From Prorocentrum cordatum (taxonomy: Eukaryota > Sar > Dinophyceae > Prorocentrales > Prorocentraceae): a stretch of 64,000 bases of DNA. The DNA lies in the NCBI GenBank assembly GCA_963575745.1, contig CAUYUJ010012091.1, positions 1 through 64,000 on the forward strand, in the 5' to 3' direction. Position 1 is the stretch's first letter, and each line of letters begins with the position of its first letter. A program made the translations under genes and the position numbers. Positions 32,261 to 44,054 of the stretch are shown here, piece after piece. The notes under the pieces were generated by a model, which made no database searches, was not told where the DNA came from, and saw only the letters and a program-made list of their open reading frames with translations.

Positions 32261-32269
32261 GATACCACT

Positions 32270-32445
32270 TTGGGCGAGATGGTATTAATTTTCAGCTCGG
32301 GTGGACGATGGGGCAGAATCATCTGACAATTGCAAAACGGAAAAGGTGAAGCTTTAACCCCGGGGCGGGCGGAAGGTACTTATACACACTATATATATAA
32401 CGCATTTAAAAAACATTTGTTTAATCAAACACAACTAATACTAAT
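32270..32445. other. A/T-rich island
   Basis: About 32385-32445 is A/T-rich (ACTATATATATAACGC, AAAAAACATTTG), unlike the surrounding GC-rich sequence. No feature assigned. Confidence 0.4.
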
Positions 32446-32449
32446 GTAT

Positions 32450-32569
32450 GCGACGGCGACGGCCGGCGACGGGCGGCACCGCCCGCAAAAGTCGCCAATC
32501 GCCCCGAGCGTCGGCGACGGCGGCGACGGGCGGCACCGCCCGCAAAAACAGCATCTCGCCCCGATCGGT

Positions 32570-32627
<58 letters not shown>

Positions 32628-32665
32628 GGCGGCACCGCCCGCAGAAACCGGGCCATTCTGCCCGA
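32450..32665. repeat. GGCGAC microsatellite with three GGGCGGCACCGCCC hairpins
   Basis: The word GGCGACGGGCGGCACCGCCC occurs at about 32466, 32526 and 32623, each followed by GCA(A/G)AA. It is a tight stem with a two-base loop. The spaces between are filled by (GGCGAC)n. Confidence 0.8.
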
Positions 32666-32769
32666 GATGGTTAAGCCAAGTGACAACCCTTCAGTGCAAG
32701 CACGGTTTGGGGAACCTATGTGCCTATACACCTTCAGCGGGAGTCAGGGGCGCTGGGGCTTGGGGCAGC

Positions 32770-34110
32770 ACGCTCTAACTTAGTTTCGCCCGCGGAGTCT
32801 GGGGCCTGATTTCGTCCAGGGGTGGCGCTCTTGCGGCCCCTCGGCGGGCCAAGGCGCCCTTAGACGGCCTCAAGGAGGCACCAAGAGGCCCTGAAGACCG
32901 CCAAAGCCCGCCCAAGAAGGCTTTGCAGCGTTGTGAGATGGCCCTCGAAGGCCTTACGACCCGTAATGCGTCCCAAGAGAGCTTTATGGACACTCCAGGA
33001 GACGACCTTATGGGGCCTTCCTGGTCGCCCCAAGACGTCCCGAGTGGGGCCAGAATGGCCCCCCCAATGCGGTCGAAGAGGCCTCCAAGACGTCTGAAGA
33101 GGCCCCGAGAAAGTTCCAAGAGGAAGCCAAGAGGGGACCGAGAGGGGTCCTGCGAACTCTGCTGGCGGGTAAGGGTCCCAGCGTGCCCCCCCTTACGACC
33201 CTCTTGGAGGCCCCACGAGGCCCCCCAGCAGCCCCCCCCCCTCCCAGGAGCAAGGAGGCTCTCGCACAACTTGATTTCGGGTACTACTTTGGTTCTTTCG
33301 GGGATTCCGCGGCGGCCTCCCAAGGCCCCTCTAGATCGGTCGTCTCTTCCCCTTGCCCTTCCTTCCGGACGGGCTCCTTCTGGAGCGTACCAGCAGGCCA
33401 GCGGCGTCGCCGCCGTGGCGGTTTCTGACGCATGCATAAGTCGGGGCCTCCGTTCCGTTCCCTTCCCTGTCTTCCATGCCTCCTCTCTTCTCTCGTGCCT
33501 CCTCCCCTCATCCCTCCTTCCCCGCTGCCCCATCACTGCTTCCCCCTCTTCCGTCGGTGCCTGTGCGTGCAACAGGTGTCAGGTCATGAGATGGGCAAGA
33601 GAGGAGGACGAACCGGGTGAGGAGGATGTCAGTGGAGAGTAGCGGGGAGAGGAGACGGATGGTGAGGAGGAGGGCGAGGAGGAATGATACGAATTTGACT
33701 TCGACATGGAGGGCTGGCACATAATGAGTTTGAGATCCGCTTTAGACTAGAATCTAAGCATGCGCGAAGCGCGCGCGTGGTTTTAGCCAGCCTCGATTGA
33801 AAATGACTCCGAGAGGGCCTTGAAGCAGCAAGAGGGCGCCCCGAAGGGCCCCTAGAGGGCCCCGAGAGGATCCCAAGATGGTCGGGCACTGCCCCAAGAG
33901 GATCCCGAGTGAGCCAAACTGGTCCCCTGGAGCAAACCGAAATGGCTCCAGACGGTCCAAAGACGGCGCGAGACCGAGAGGACCCAAGAAGGTTCCAAGA
34001 CTCCCCCAAGGGGGCTACAGTACTGCTCCAGGAGACTTCGAGAGGGCCCCCCCGGAGGACTCCACTCACGAGCAGGCTGGGACCCAAGACAGCCTGGAGG
34101 TAGCCGCGCA
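32770..34110. repeat. degenerate CCAAGAGGCCC-like repeat field
   Basis: Words of the type GAGGCCCCAAGAGG fill about 32830-33240 and 33800-34085. They are the reverse complement of the words at 8640-9180. The middle (33240-33780) is pyrimidine-rich with no supported exon. Confidence 0.55.
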
Positions 34111-34114
34111 AGTT

Positions 34115-35710
34115 GCTCACGACGGATGATGAGGAATAGGCAGAAGTGTGTAAGGGGAAGAGGAGGAGGAACGTCCCAACTGACCATTCCCAACGCTCCT
34201 GCTCCTCCCTTACAGCCTCACTCTGTTGAGGCGGCTTTGCGGGTTTCCATCCCCGCGCTTGTCAAGCTGTTGCGGTCCGCGATAGTTGTAGCCTGCTGGC
34301 GCCCAAACCGCACCTATAACTCCCTCCCCCGCCCCCCCCGCTATAACGCCCGTTATCGCCGCGAACAAAGGAACGCATTATTGGGGGGTACGGACGCGTG
34401 GAAACCCTCGACTCTGGATCATAGATGCTGACACCGTAGTGTATCTCTGAGTTCAGTTGTACACGCCCCTCGCCCTGGCCCGAGACCGGAGTCGCGCCTT
34501 CAGCAACGGACGCGCTCTGGCTTCGAAGCCCTCCTCCCCACCTCTCCTCCGCATCCCTCCTTCGACTAGCATGCGCAATGCCGCCAGCGAGCGTCATGGC
34601 GCGGTCGGCGCCCCCCAGACGCCTCCGTCAGCAGCTTCCCCTCCCCTCCCCTCCCCTCTCCTCTCCTCCCCTTTCGTCTTCGAACTTCCCCGCCTCCCCG
34701 TCCCTCCTCCTCCCATGCCCTCTCCTCCCTCCTCCCCTCTGGTGGGGCTTCTGTTCGTTTCCCCAACGTTGCAAATCAGCCAGAGAAGAATATGGTAGAA
34801 TTTCTGTTCGAAACGAAGCTCCCCTCTCTCGTTCCAACCTTTTGGCTGGTTGCCTTCCACATGGAGTGCTTTCTGCGCAGGTGGTCTCCCCAAATCAACA
34901 TGGGCCAATAGTTTGGTGCCCACAGGCGCGGAACAACACGGAAAGCAAAGCCAAGCAATGACAAGCAAGGAAACCACACGAAACAATCAGGAAACATCAT
35001 GTATTCATTGGTTCTTTATGTGCAGTCATCGGTTTTACTTGTTTTTCAATGTTTTTCGTTGTGCCATCATATGGTATTACTACTCCTCTTGGTTCTACGC
35101 GGTGCTTGCACTGTTTTTGGGGGGCTTTCCTTGTTTTCCTTGTTTTCCGTGGCCCTGGGGGGCCTTCGGGCGCCGCCCATGGCCTGACAGAGCTCCCTTG
35201 GGGCTTGCTAGGGCTGCCCAGGGCCCACCTGGGCACGGAAAACAAGCACAACAGAGAAGAATTTGGCAGGCCAATGCAAACGCAATTTGGGACCTCGTCG
35301 GGGTCTCTTGGGAGCCTCTCGGGGACCCCTTGCGGGCCTCTTGGGGCTTCCCGGGCGCCTTTTAGATCCCTCGTGGGGCCCTCTGGTGAGCCTTGGGGGC
35401 CATCTTGGGGCCATCTAGCAGGAGTTCGATTGAAGAAGGGCGGGGCTGATTCAGCCTAGGCCCCAAAGAGAGCCAGACTTGACGCAAAACCTTGCATGGT
35501 TTTTGCTTTCTCGCTGAGGCAATTATGGACGCTTCAACCCCTCGCGAATCTCTTTCCAGGCCAAGGGGGGGGGGGTAGGGGGAGGGGCCAAGACTCCCTC
35601 CCCGCCCGCAAGCCGTCCCGCTCACTCCCACCCGCCCTCACAACACATACGCAGCATCCGAGCCTGGCCCGAGCCGCAGCATATTCAGCAGTCGCCTTTG
35701 GATGGGCAGC
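34115..35710. other. non-genic stretch
   Basis: No exon supported. It contains CCCTCCC-type tracts at about 34640-34740 and CTTGGGG-type words at about 35150-35420. Confidence 0.4.
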
Positions 35711-35719
35711 TACTGGGGG

Positions 35720-35787
35720 CCAATCCGCCGCCGCAGCCGCAGCCGCAGCCGCAGCCGCTGCCGCCATCCGCTGCCGCCACCGCTGCC

Positions 35788-35818
<31 letters not shown>

Positions 35819-35932
35819 CCGCCTTCGCCGCCACCGCCGCCGCCGCCACCGTCGCCGCCACCGCCGCAGCCGCCGCAGCCGCTGCCCCCGCCGCAGCCGC
35901 CGCAGCCGCCGCCGCCGCCGCCGCCAAGTGAA
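35720..35932. repeat. (CCG/CAG)n microsatellite
   Basis: An almost pure CCG triplet tract with CAG, ACC and CTG variants. It yields poly-Ala, poly-Pro and poly-Gly frames that are not genes. Confidence 0.9.
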
Positions 35933-35934
35933 TT

Positions 35935-36390
35935 CTGTATTGTTTTTTGACAGGGATTGTGGGGGGAGGCCGCATCGGGTCCGCTGCGCATGCTTTGAAT
36001 TTGGAGGCAGAGTGTGGTTTGTATGGTTCTTTACAAGGGATGGTGGGGGAGTGCCCTCATTGACTCGGGTTGGCTCCCAGTCGCCTGGGGGAGGGGGTGT
36101 ATTAAGATAGGGAGCAGTGATACACCCTTCCCCGAAGGAAAAAGAGGGAAGCTGGAGAAATGATCTCGCTAAACCACCTCTCCCCAGAGGGCTGGTGGGA
36201 TTTTGGAAGAGAGAGAGAGAGAGAGAGAGATCTCTAGACCATTCAAGCCCAGCGGGCCAAGAGCTAGCTGCTCCAAAAACCTACGCCGAAAGGGTTGGTG
36301 GGACCAGAAATCTACAACACGTAGCTTTCTGATCCACTCCTCAGGTCTGGTGGATTGAGATGATCTTAAGAGAAATGCTTTTGTTCACGT
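35935..36390. other. non-genic stretch
   Basis: An (AG)n run at about 36207-36228; otherwise no feature recognised. Confidence 0.4.
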
Positions 36391-36394
36391 GTCC

Positions 36395-36830
36395 AGGTCG
36401 CCCAGGCAGGTGTCTAACATGACGATGTGTTGAGGATGTTCAGAGCGAGACGCTTGCTTTTACGTTTCCAGGTCGCCCAGGCGGATGTCTGGCATGAGGA
36501 AGTGCCGAGATGGCCTCGAGCGACACGTGTGGTTTCACGTGCCCAGGTCGTCCAGACGGATGTCTAACATGAAGATGTGGTGAGGATGTCTCGTGCGAAC
36601 CGCTTGTTTTCACGTGCCCAGGCCGTCCAGGCGGATGTCTAGCATGAGGATGTGTTGCGGATGTGTCGAGCGAATCGTTGTTTTTCATGTGTCCAGGTCG
36701 CCCAGGCGAATGTGTAACATGAGGATGTGGGCAGGATGTCTCGAGCGAAGCCCAGGTCGCCCAGGCGGATGGGTAACATGCGGATGTGTTGAGAATGTCT
36801 CGAGCGAGACGCTTATTGCGAAGGCCTGAC
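36395..36830. repeat. 75-bp tandem repeat, six copies
   Basis: GGTCGCCCAGGCGGATGTCT starts units at 36395, 36471, 36546, 36621, 36696 and 36754 (spacing 76, 75, 75, 75, 58). Each contains ACATGAGGATGTGTTGAGGA and CTCGAGCGA. The same unit starts every copy of the large array (for example 38249, 42927 and 47598). Confidence 0.85.
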
Positions 36831-36983
36831 GGCCGGTGCCGCCGACCCTGTTCGCAATGCGCAGCAAGAGGTACGGGCTGTGGGATGGTTTTGGGGAACG
36901 GGGAGAAGGACGAGAAGGTGGGGGAGGGAGGTGTCGTATCTGACCCGGGACTTCCCCGGGACTCCCCCGGGACCCCCCCGGGA

Positions 36984-37090
36984 CCCCCTGTCCTCTCCCG
37001 GCGGGGAAGGGAAAGGGAAGGGGCTTCCCTTCGACTCAATTACGACGTTGCTCAAGGTCGGTACGGGGGGGGGGCGTCGTATCTGACCTG
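36984..37090. repeat. diverged outlying copy of the 155-bp repeat
   Basis: It shares CTCCCGGCGGGG, GGGGCTTCCCTTCGACTCAA and GGGGCGTCGTATCTGACC with the array at 37420-38150, but has a single-base-altered TTACGACGTTGC and lacks the long G/C runs. Confidence 0.7.
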
Positions 37091-37149
37091 GGTCGACTGG
37101 ATGGCGATGGGGGGATCAGGACATGGGGGGATGAGTATCCGGTACCGTC

Positions 37150-37340
37150 TTGTTGGGGTACAAGTTGTACCTTCTCTGCGGGTTGCAAGTACAAATTGTA
37201 CCTTCTCCCCCCCCGTTAACATCCTCGCACATGTCGCGGACGTGGTCAAAAGTACAATTTGTACCTTGTCTGCGTGGCGTCGGTACAAATTATACCTTCT
37301 CCGTGGGGCGTAGGTACAATGTGTACCTCGGTTGCGCCTC
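37150..37340. repeat. cluster of five GTACAAxTTGTACC palindromes
   Basis: Five copies of a 14-16 bp palindromic word lie within 190 bp: GTACAAGTTGTACC (about 37156), GTACAAATTGTACC (about 37190), GTACAATTTGTACC (about 37250), GTACAAATTATACC (about 37286) and GTACAATGTGTACC (about 37311). Most are followed by TTCTC or TTGTC. The form is that of a dyad protein-binding site or an RNA hairpin, but no factor can be named. Confidence 0.65.
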
Positions 37341-37419
37341 TCTCCCCATCTGGACTTATCCCCCCATTTGCATCCCGCCAACTGGGGGGGGGGGTCGCTA
37401 CCGCCCCCCGCTACCCCCC

Positions 37420-38150
37420 CCTCGCCTCCCGGCGGGGGAGGGATCAAAGGGAAGGGGCTTCCCTTCGACTCAATTACGAGGTTGCTCAAGGTCGGCTTGG
37501 CTGGAGCCCAGGGGAAGAGGAGTCCCAGGGGGGGGCGTCGTATCTGACCCGGGGGGGGGGTCGCTCCCTACCCCCCCCCCCTCCCGGCGGGGGAGGGATC
37601 AAAGGGAAGGGGCTTCCCTTCGACTCAATTACGAGGTTGCTCAAGGTCGGCTTGGCTGGAGCCCAGGGGAAGAGGAGTCCCAGGGGGGGGCGTCGTATCT
37701 GACCCGGGGGGGGGGTCGCTACCCCCCCCCCCTCCCGGCGGGGGAGGGATCAAAGGGAAGGGGCTTCCCTTCGACTCAATTACGAGGTTGCTCAAGGTCG
37801 GCTTGGCTGGAGCCCAGGGGAAGAGGAGTCCCAGGGGGGGGCGTCGTATCTGACCCGGGGGGGGGGTCGCTACCCCCCCCCCCCTCCCGGCGGGGGAGGG
37901 ATCAAAGGGAAGGGGCTTCCCTTCGACTCAATTACGAGGTTGCTCAAGGTCGGCTTGGCTGGAGCCCAGGGGAAGAGGAGTCCCAGGGGGGGGCGTCGTA
38001 TCTGACCCGGGGGGGGGGTCGGTACCCCCCCCTACCCCCCCCCCCCTCCCGGCGGGGGAGGGATCAAAGGGAAGGGGCTTCCCTTCGACTCAATTACGAG
38101 GTTGCTCAAGGTCGGCTTGGCTGGAGCCCAGGGGAAGAGGAGTCCCAGGG
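37420..38150. repeat. 155-bp tandem repeat, five copies, with G and C homopolymers
   Basis: GGATCAAAGGGAAGGGGCTT starts at 37441, 37596, 37747, 37899 and 38061. Units share CTCAATTACGAGGTTGCTCA and GAGCCCAGGGGAAGAGGAGT. They differ mainly in the lengths of the G and C runs around CTGACCCGGGGG. Confidence 0.9.
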
Positions 38151-38729
38151 AAAGGGAAGGACAGAGACGACGAGTACAAAGAATGACGGAGATGACGGCT
38201 CGAACGGAAAAGCCCCTCACACACGCCGACAGGGTCGGCGGATTTTAACATGCGGATGTGTTGAGAATGTCTCGAGCGAGACGCTTATTTTCACGTGTCC
38301 AGGTCGCCCAGGCGGATGTGTAACATGAGGATGTGTTGAGAATGTCTCGAGCGAAACGCTTGCCCGTCCGTGGGGCGTCCCCTGGTGCGCTGGCGCGTCC
38401 CCTGGCGCGTCCCTTGACACGTTCTGGCGTGACGTGCCCTGGCACGTCCCCCAGCACGCCACTCGGCGTGGCATGTTCCCTGGCTCGTCCTCTGTCGCGT
38501 TTCCTGGCTCTTCCCCATGCGTGTCCCCTGCTTGTTCCTTGGCGCGCCCTTTGCAACGCCCCTTGGCATGACGTCCTCTGGCCGCCCCGTGGCACGCGCC
38601 TTGGCACGTCCCGTGGCAGGTCCCTGACACGTCCAGGGCACGTCCCTTGATACGCCCCCTGACACGCCCCCTGGCGCATCCCGTATTCGCCCCTGGAACA
38701 TCCTGTGGCGCGTCCGTGAGCCTGTGCCC

Positions 38730-39371
38730 CGTGCCGTTTCGTTCCTTTTCGGAGTTGAGTCGGATTTTGAGGTCGAGTTGATTGAGCGTCCCACACGTTT
38801 CCATGCCAACTAGCTTTGGGACAGTTACCATGTGCTTGGACAGCTCGAGCTTAGGATCCAGATCAGTTCGGTCTCAGACTCGGATGCAAAGGAAGACTCG
38901 ATCCACAAGGCCACAGAGCACAATCGCAGCATGGCATATCGCAAGTCAGCACCGCGCAGCACAGCACAGGCTTTGGCACGTTACACCAAGATCGATACAC
39001 TCCGCATTGCAATTGCCCGTCGCCCAATCAGGTGTCTTGAACATGTTGCCGTACCTCACCTTTCCATATCCCTTTCCAGGTTCGTGGGTCGATCATGTTG
39101 TTTCTGATAAGGGGTGCGCTTGTTCGCACCAGTGCCAAGGGTTGATTGCTCAAAGCTCAGGGCTTACGGCGCCCAGCAGAGCAGAAACCCATGCCGATTT
39201 GGGTCCGGTGCAGAGTGTCGCGTTTCGAGCCCGCAGCGTGGCACTGCGGGTCCGCAACAGCGCCGGGTGGGCAGCGTCCAGATGCCGTGGCCATGCAGGC
39301 TCAATAGCCGAAATAACACATTCAGCAAGTCGTTAATCGCGGAGAAGCGTTTTCTCGCTCGAGTAGACGGG
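38730..39371 (+). promoter_or_regulatory. conserved leader of array gene, unit 1, with candidate splice acceptors
   Basis: About 640 bp upstream of the gene are nearly identical in all units, although no long reading frame in it uses an ATG. Two AG sites could take a trans-spliced leader: TATCCCTTTCCAG at about 39081, and AACACATTCAG at about 39328, some 45 bp before the preferred ATG. The first AG is present only in unit 1; units 2 and 3 read TTTCCGG. Confidence 0.45.
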
Positions 39372-40853
39372 ATGGTGGCGATTGGTATGATCTGGTCTCT
39401 TGTGTTTCTCGGGCTATCAGGCGCGTCTGGCATGCAGCTGGCAACGAGCGGGTGGCTCGAGAACGTGGCGCCCAACGCGACGTCCGCGCGGTTCACGCGC
39501 GCGGAGTGCAGCACCTGGCAGGTGGGTCAAGGCTGCTGCACGCCACTGGGAAATACCGCGTCTGCGTGGACCTTCGCTTCTCATGGGGTGCATGGCACTT
39601 GGTCCAGCACCACCGCGTTCATCCGCTTCGACTTCCATGACGATACGATCTGCGGTGGCGTGGCGAATGCCAGGCAATACGGGAGCGCAGTTCTCACCTT
39701 GAACGACGCTTCGCCCATCGACCTGACCCTTGCGATGACAGGCGTCGCTGAGGCCAATTTCGAAAAGTTTGATCTATACGTGGACAACGTCCTGCATACC
39801 ACGGTGCAAGCTTCAAACGGCCACGGGGGCAGCGCATGCCAGGTCAGCACCTGCATCATGTGCGATGTCAACATGCCCTCGCAGACATTCTCGCTTTCAG
39901 CTGGGCCGCACACAATCAAGGTAGAGGTTGATTCTCGCGACGGTCTGTTCCACAGGGGCGCTTACTTCCAGATGACCTTCGGCAAAAGCAGCCCGACGTG
40001 TGGCGGATGCACCTGCTCGGAGGCGACGCCCAGCCCGACGCCCTACCCGACGCCCAGCCCGACGCCCTACCCGACTCCCTACCCTACGCCCTACCCGACG
40101 CCCTACCCCACGCCCTACCCCACGCCCTACCCGACTCCCTATCCGACGCCCAGCCCGACGCCTTTTCCCACGGCTTTCCCGACGCCCTACCCCACGCCCT
40201 ACCCGACGCCCTACCCCACGGCCTACCCGACGGCCTTCCCGACGCCCTACCCCACGCCCTACCCGACGCCCTACCCCACGGCCTACCCGACGGCCTTCCC
40301 GACGCCCAGCCCGACGCCCAGCCCGACGTATCCTCCAGGTTGGCCGACGCCACACCCGACGTTTCCTGCTGGAGCTCCCATGGCGGGTGGAGCCGGCGGA
40401 TCGGTGGCTGCCACTGGCGATCCGCATTTGCAGAACATCTTTGGTGAGCGGTTCGACTTGATGCAGCCCGGCAAGCATGTTTTGATACAGATTCCGCAGG
40501 GAGAGCGTGCCGAGATGACGATGCTTCATGTAGAGGCCTTGGCGCATAATTTGGGTGGACACTGCGCAGACATGTACTTTCAAGAAGTAAATCTCACAGG
40601 TTCGTGGGCGGAGGCGAGGCAGGCTGGCGGTCTTCGTTTCAGCGTTCAGGGTGAAGGGATGAAATGGACAAAGTTCGGGGTGGTAGAGATAAAGATTGCC
40701 CGTGGTCGCACACAGCAGGGCACCCAGTATCTGAATTTCTACGTCAAGCACCTCGACCGCGCTGGGTTTGCAATCGGAGGGTTGTTGGGAGAAGATGATC
40801 ACACGCAGGCATCGATGCGGCCGGCGGAGTGTTTCCGGCACCTCTCCCTTTGA
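39372..40853 (+). CDS. secreted von Willebrand D-like protein with PT-rich linker, array copy 1
   Basis: 493 residues from the ATG chosen here. This start gives a clean signal peptide ([20 protein letters not shown]); an in-frame ATG at 39282 would place a charged stretch first. Residues 22-217 form a Cys-containing, beta-rich domain ([52 protein letters not shown]) of no family I can name. Residues 218-340 are a linker of PTPYPTPS-type repeats. From residue 348 comes [18 protein letters not shown], the start of a VWD-type domain as often found in dinoflagellate predicted proteins. It runs to GGLLGEDDH, where vertebrate VWD has GLCG, and the protein ends RHLSL. Probable extracellular or cell-surface role; ligand unknown. 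No intron in the coding part. Confidence 0.85.
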   Translation: MVAIGMIWSLVFLGLSGASGMQLATSGWLENVAPNATSARFTRAECSTWQVGQGCCTPLGNTASAWTFASHGVHGTWSSTTAFIRFDFHDDTICGGVANARQYGSAVLTLNDASPIDLTLAMTGVAEANFEKFDLYVDNVLHTTVQASNGHGGSACQVSTCIMCDVNMPSQTFSLSAGPHTIKVEVDSRDGLFHRGAYFQMTFGKSSPTCGGCTCSEATPSPTPYPTPSPTPYPTPYPTPYPTPYPTPYPTPYPTPYPTPSPTPFPTAFPTPYPTPYPTPYPTAYPTAFPTPYPTPYPTPYPTAYPTAFPTPSPTPSPTYPPGWPTPHPTFPAGAPMAGGAGGSVAATGDPHLQNIFGERFDLMQPGKHVLIQIPQGERAEMTMLHVEALAHNLGGHCADMYFQEVNLTGSWAEARQAGGLRFSVQGEGMKWTKFGVVEIKIARGRTQQGTQYLNFYVKHLDRAGFAIGGLLGEDDHTQASMRPAECFRHLSL

Positions 40854-42524
40854 GCCTCGCCTGTGTGCAACGTTCATGTCGGATGCAGGGGCAGATCTCT
40901 AATGATTCCGCTTAGACGCGTCGGCGGCAGCAAGGCGGTTGACCCGACATCCGAGCCCACTTCTGAGAAAGCACGTAAGAAGTTCTGAGCACAAGCGCTT
41001 TTTGGGGCACGCCTATGTATGTATGTGTGTAAGTACATGCATGTAGGTATTTCTATGTATATGCATGTGTAGGCGACGAATCATGCATAGACATGTACTT
41101 CATATGTTTATGTACAGGTTCGCATGTGCACGTATGCATGCATCTAGGCATGCATCTATATATGTAGATCAGAGAGATCGGTGTAGGTGCCAGATCGTGT
41201 TGTATGCGCATGTGTACGTCTACGTGTATGTGTATGTACAGCCGTACGCATGTGTGTCTATCAGCTATGCATCTGAACGTATATCCATATATGTATACAT
41301 GTGTACGTTAGTGTGTTTGCATATACGCTTATGTATAGGTACATGCATATGTACATCTGCACATACATACATGTTTGTACACTCATTGATTTGTGTATGC
41401 GCTCATCTGTATATCCATTCAACTAGTCATACGTGTATATGTATGAAATCGCGATTCTAGATGCATGCCTATGCATATGCCTTTGACTATGTCTATGCTT
41501 GTGTAGATGTAGTTGTTGCTCTTGTTGTTTCAACAAGCGTGGGTCCTATACACAATCTACATATACATGCATACACATATCTAGTTGTAGACATGCCTAC
41601 ATTCATATCTATATATGTATGTATATGCGTGGCTGGATGGAGGCCCTTTTCCCTGGTTGCTATAATTGGGGGCTACACATGGGTGCGATACATGGGGGAC
41701 GATACTTCGGGGTAATTCTTTGGGGCCATGCGCGGGGGCAATGCATGTGGGCGGGCAACCCATGGGGGCAATCCACAATACTTGGGGGCAGCTTACGGGG
41801 GCGATACGTTTGGGCAGCACGTAAGGGACAATCCATGGGGGCAGGGCATGGGGCGAACTTTTGGGGCGGTACTTGGGGGCAGTACATGTGGGCGATATTT
41901 GGGGGGGGGGGATACATAGGAGCAACACTTGGGGGAATACATGGGGTCAACATGTGGGGATTGTTTGTGAGGGATTAGTTTCGCCCTCGTCGCCGCCCCT
42001 GCACTCTTATCATCAAATCTTGGTGCTACGTATTGGCATACGTGTATGTATATGAGTATGGGTCTGAGAGAGGTGTTTGTGTATGTCTATGTGTATGCGC
42101 ATGCGTATGTGTATGTGGATGTGCATATCCATGTGCATGCTTACGTGCACGTGTACGTGTATGCGTATGCGTACGCATATGCGCATGCGCATGCGTATGC
42201 GTATGCGTATCTGTATGTGTATGTATACGAGGCCTGGGGGAGTGAGCAAAGGACCTGCTGACACGCCCATTCGGTGCCCAGCGGCATGGTGGTGAATATG
42301 TGTGCGTGTGTGCATGCATGCATGCATGTACGTATGTATGCATGCCTGTCTGTATGTACGTACGTACGCAATGTATGCGTGCATGTATGCACGCACGCAT
42401 GCATGTATGTATGCATGTGTGGATTCATGGTTGCGTAGGTTTTCACACATAGGTATGTATGCTTGCGTGTATATATATATGTGTGTGTATTATCCAGCGT
42501 TGATCCCAAACAGTAGGTTATTGC
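40854..42524. other. array spacer, unit 1
   Basis: 3' flank of about 150 bp conserved in all units, then TATGTATG/CATGCATG alternating purine-pyrimidine tracts and the G-rich GGGGGCAATACATG word array. No genes; the Tyr/His/Cys/Val frames are spurious. The CATGCGCATGCGCATGCG tract near 42180 is of a type able to form left-handed DNA. Confidence 0.6.
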
Positions 42525-42880
42525 AGTCTATGCGGTGCAATCTAGGTGGTGCAATCAATCACTTGTTCAATATGAAGTTGTTCTATCCACTGCTCGTGCA
42601 AACATCCAACCCTCCCACCCGCAACTTGGTTGCACGACCTCCTAAGACTGTGGCGGTGGGTACCACATGGCACTTGGGAGCGACGCCGACGACGACAGCG
42701 ACAACGACGACGACGCCACCGACAACGACTACGACGACACCGACGACGTCTCCAACGGCTTCGACGACACCGACGACGACGACGGCACCGACGACGACGA
42801 CGACGCCGACGACGACGACGGCGATGACAACGCCGACGACGACGCCGACGCCGACGATGACTATTACGACGGGAACGTGT
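42525..42880 (+). repeat. element H with (GAC)n, array unit 1
   Basis: The leader (GTTATTGCAGTCTATGCGGT, CTCGTGCAAACATCCAACCC, ACCCGCAACTTGGTTGCACG) is homologous to 29208-29340 and is followed by a GAC/ACG triplet tract. The Thr-rich and Asp-rich frames are from the triplets. Confidence 0.75.
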
Positions 42881-44054
42881 CGAGCAAGACGCTTGGTTTC
42901 ACGTGTCCAGGTCGCCCAGGCGGATGTGTAACATGCGGATGTGTTGAGAATGTCTCGAGCGAGACGCTTATTTTCACGTGTCCAGGTCGCCCAGGCGGAT
43001 GTGTAACATGAGGATGTGTTGAGAATGTCTCGAGCGAAACGCTTGCCCGTCCGTGGGGCGTCCCCTGGTGCGCTGGCGCGTCCCCTGGCGCGTCCCTTGA
43101 CACGTTCTGGCGTGACGTGCCCTGGCACGTCCCCCAGCACGCCACTCGGCGTGGCATGTTCCCTGGCTCGTCCTCTGTCGCGTTTCCTGGCTCTTCCCCA
43201 TGCGTGTCCCCTGCTTGTTCCTTGGCGCGCCCTTTGCAACGCCCCTTGGCATGACGTCCTCTGGCCGCCCCGTGGCACGCGCCTTGGCACGTCCCGTGGC
43301 AGGTCCCTGACACGTCCAGGGCACGTCCCTTGATACGCCCCCTGACACGCCCCCTGGCGCATCCCGTATTCGCCCCTGGAACATCCTGTGGCGCGTCCGT
43401 GAGCCTGTGCCCCGTGCCGTTTCGTTCCTTTTCGGAGTTGAGTCGGATTTTGAGGTCGAGTTGATTGAGCGTCCCACACGTTTCCATGCCAACTAGCTTT
43501 GGGACAGTTACCATGTGCTTGGACAGCTCGAGCTTAGGATCCAGATCAGTTCGGTCTCAGACTCGGATGCAAAGGAAGACTCGATCCACAAGGCCACAGA
43601 GCACAATCGCAGCATGGCATATCGCAAGTCAGCACCGCGCAGCACAGCACAGGCTTTGGCACGTTACACCAAGATCGATACACTCCGCATTGCAATTGCC
43701 CGTCGCCCAATCAGGTGTCTTGAACATGTTGCCGTACCTCACCTTTCCATATCCCTTTCCGGGTTCGTGGGTCGATCATGTTGTTTCTGATAAGGGGTGC
43801 GCTTGTTCGCACCAGTGCCAAGGGTTGATTGCTCAATGCTCAGGGCTTACGGCGCCCAGCAGAGCAGACACCCATGCCGATTTGGGTCCAGTGCAGAGTG
43901 TCGCGTTTCGAGCCCGCAGCGTGGCACTGCGGGTCCGCAACAGCGCCGGGTGGGCAGCGTCCAGATGCCGTGGCCATGCAGGCTCAATAGCCGAAATAGC
44001 ACATTCAGCAAGTCGTTAATCGCGGAGAAGCGTTTTCTCGCTCGAGTAGACGGG

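Larger units (their letters stand above)
38249..42926 (+). repeat. large tandem array, unit 1 (about 4.68 kb)
   Basis: The unit contains, in order: two 75-bp repeat units, a minisatellite of 13-15 bp CCCTGGCACGTC words (38370-38720), a leader region, the secreted-protein gene (39372-40853), a TATG/CATG spacer (about 41000-41480), a G-rich spacer of GGGGGCAATACATG words (41655-41975), a second CATGCGTATG simple tract (42040-42480) and element H with its GAC tract (42525-42880). It is collinear and almost identical with units 2 and 3. Confidence 0.9.

Noticed and set aside
32923-33642. 239-residue + strand frame in the CCAAGAGGCCC field
   Set aside because: Low-complexity Pro/Arg/Ser sequence from degenerate repeats; no domain or splice signals.
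35534-35990. Poly-Ala, poly-Pro and poly-Gly proteins
   Set aside because: Six-frame readings of one CCG/CAG microsatellite.
37420-38150. CRISPR-like regular repeats (also 63014-64000, 36395-36830 and 27541-28045)
   Set aside because: Units are contiguous tandem repeats with no unique spacers, and the genome is eukaryotic.
38782-39336. 184-residue + strand frame upstream of each array gene
   Set aside because: Conserved in all units only because the whole unit is duplicated. No domain; it overlaps the presumed leader with candidate acceptors.
39897-40877. Long Arg/Gly-rich minus-strand frames opposite the array genes (also 44580-45548 and 49262-50194)
   Set aside because: Antisense of the PTPYPTP linker and VWD region. 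The + strand has the signal peptide, recognisable domain and stop.
41065-42500. Cys/Tyr/His/Met-rich frames in the array spacers
   Set aside because: Translations of TATG/CATG simple repeats; composition is not protein-like and frames change between units.
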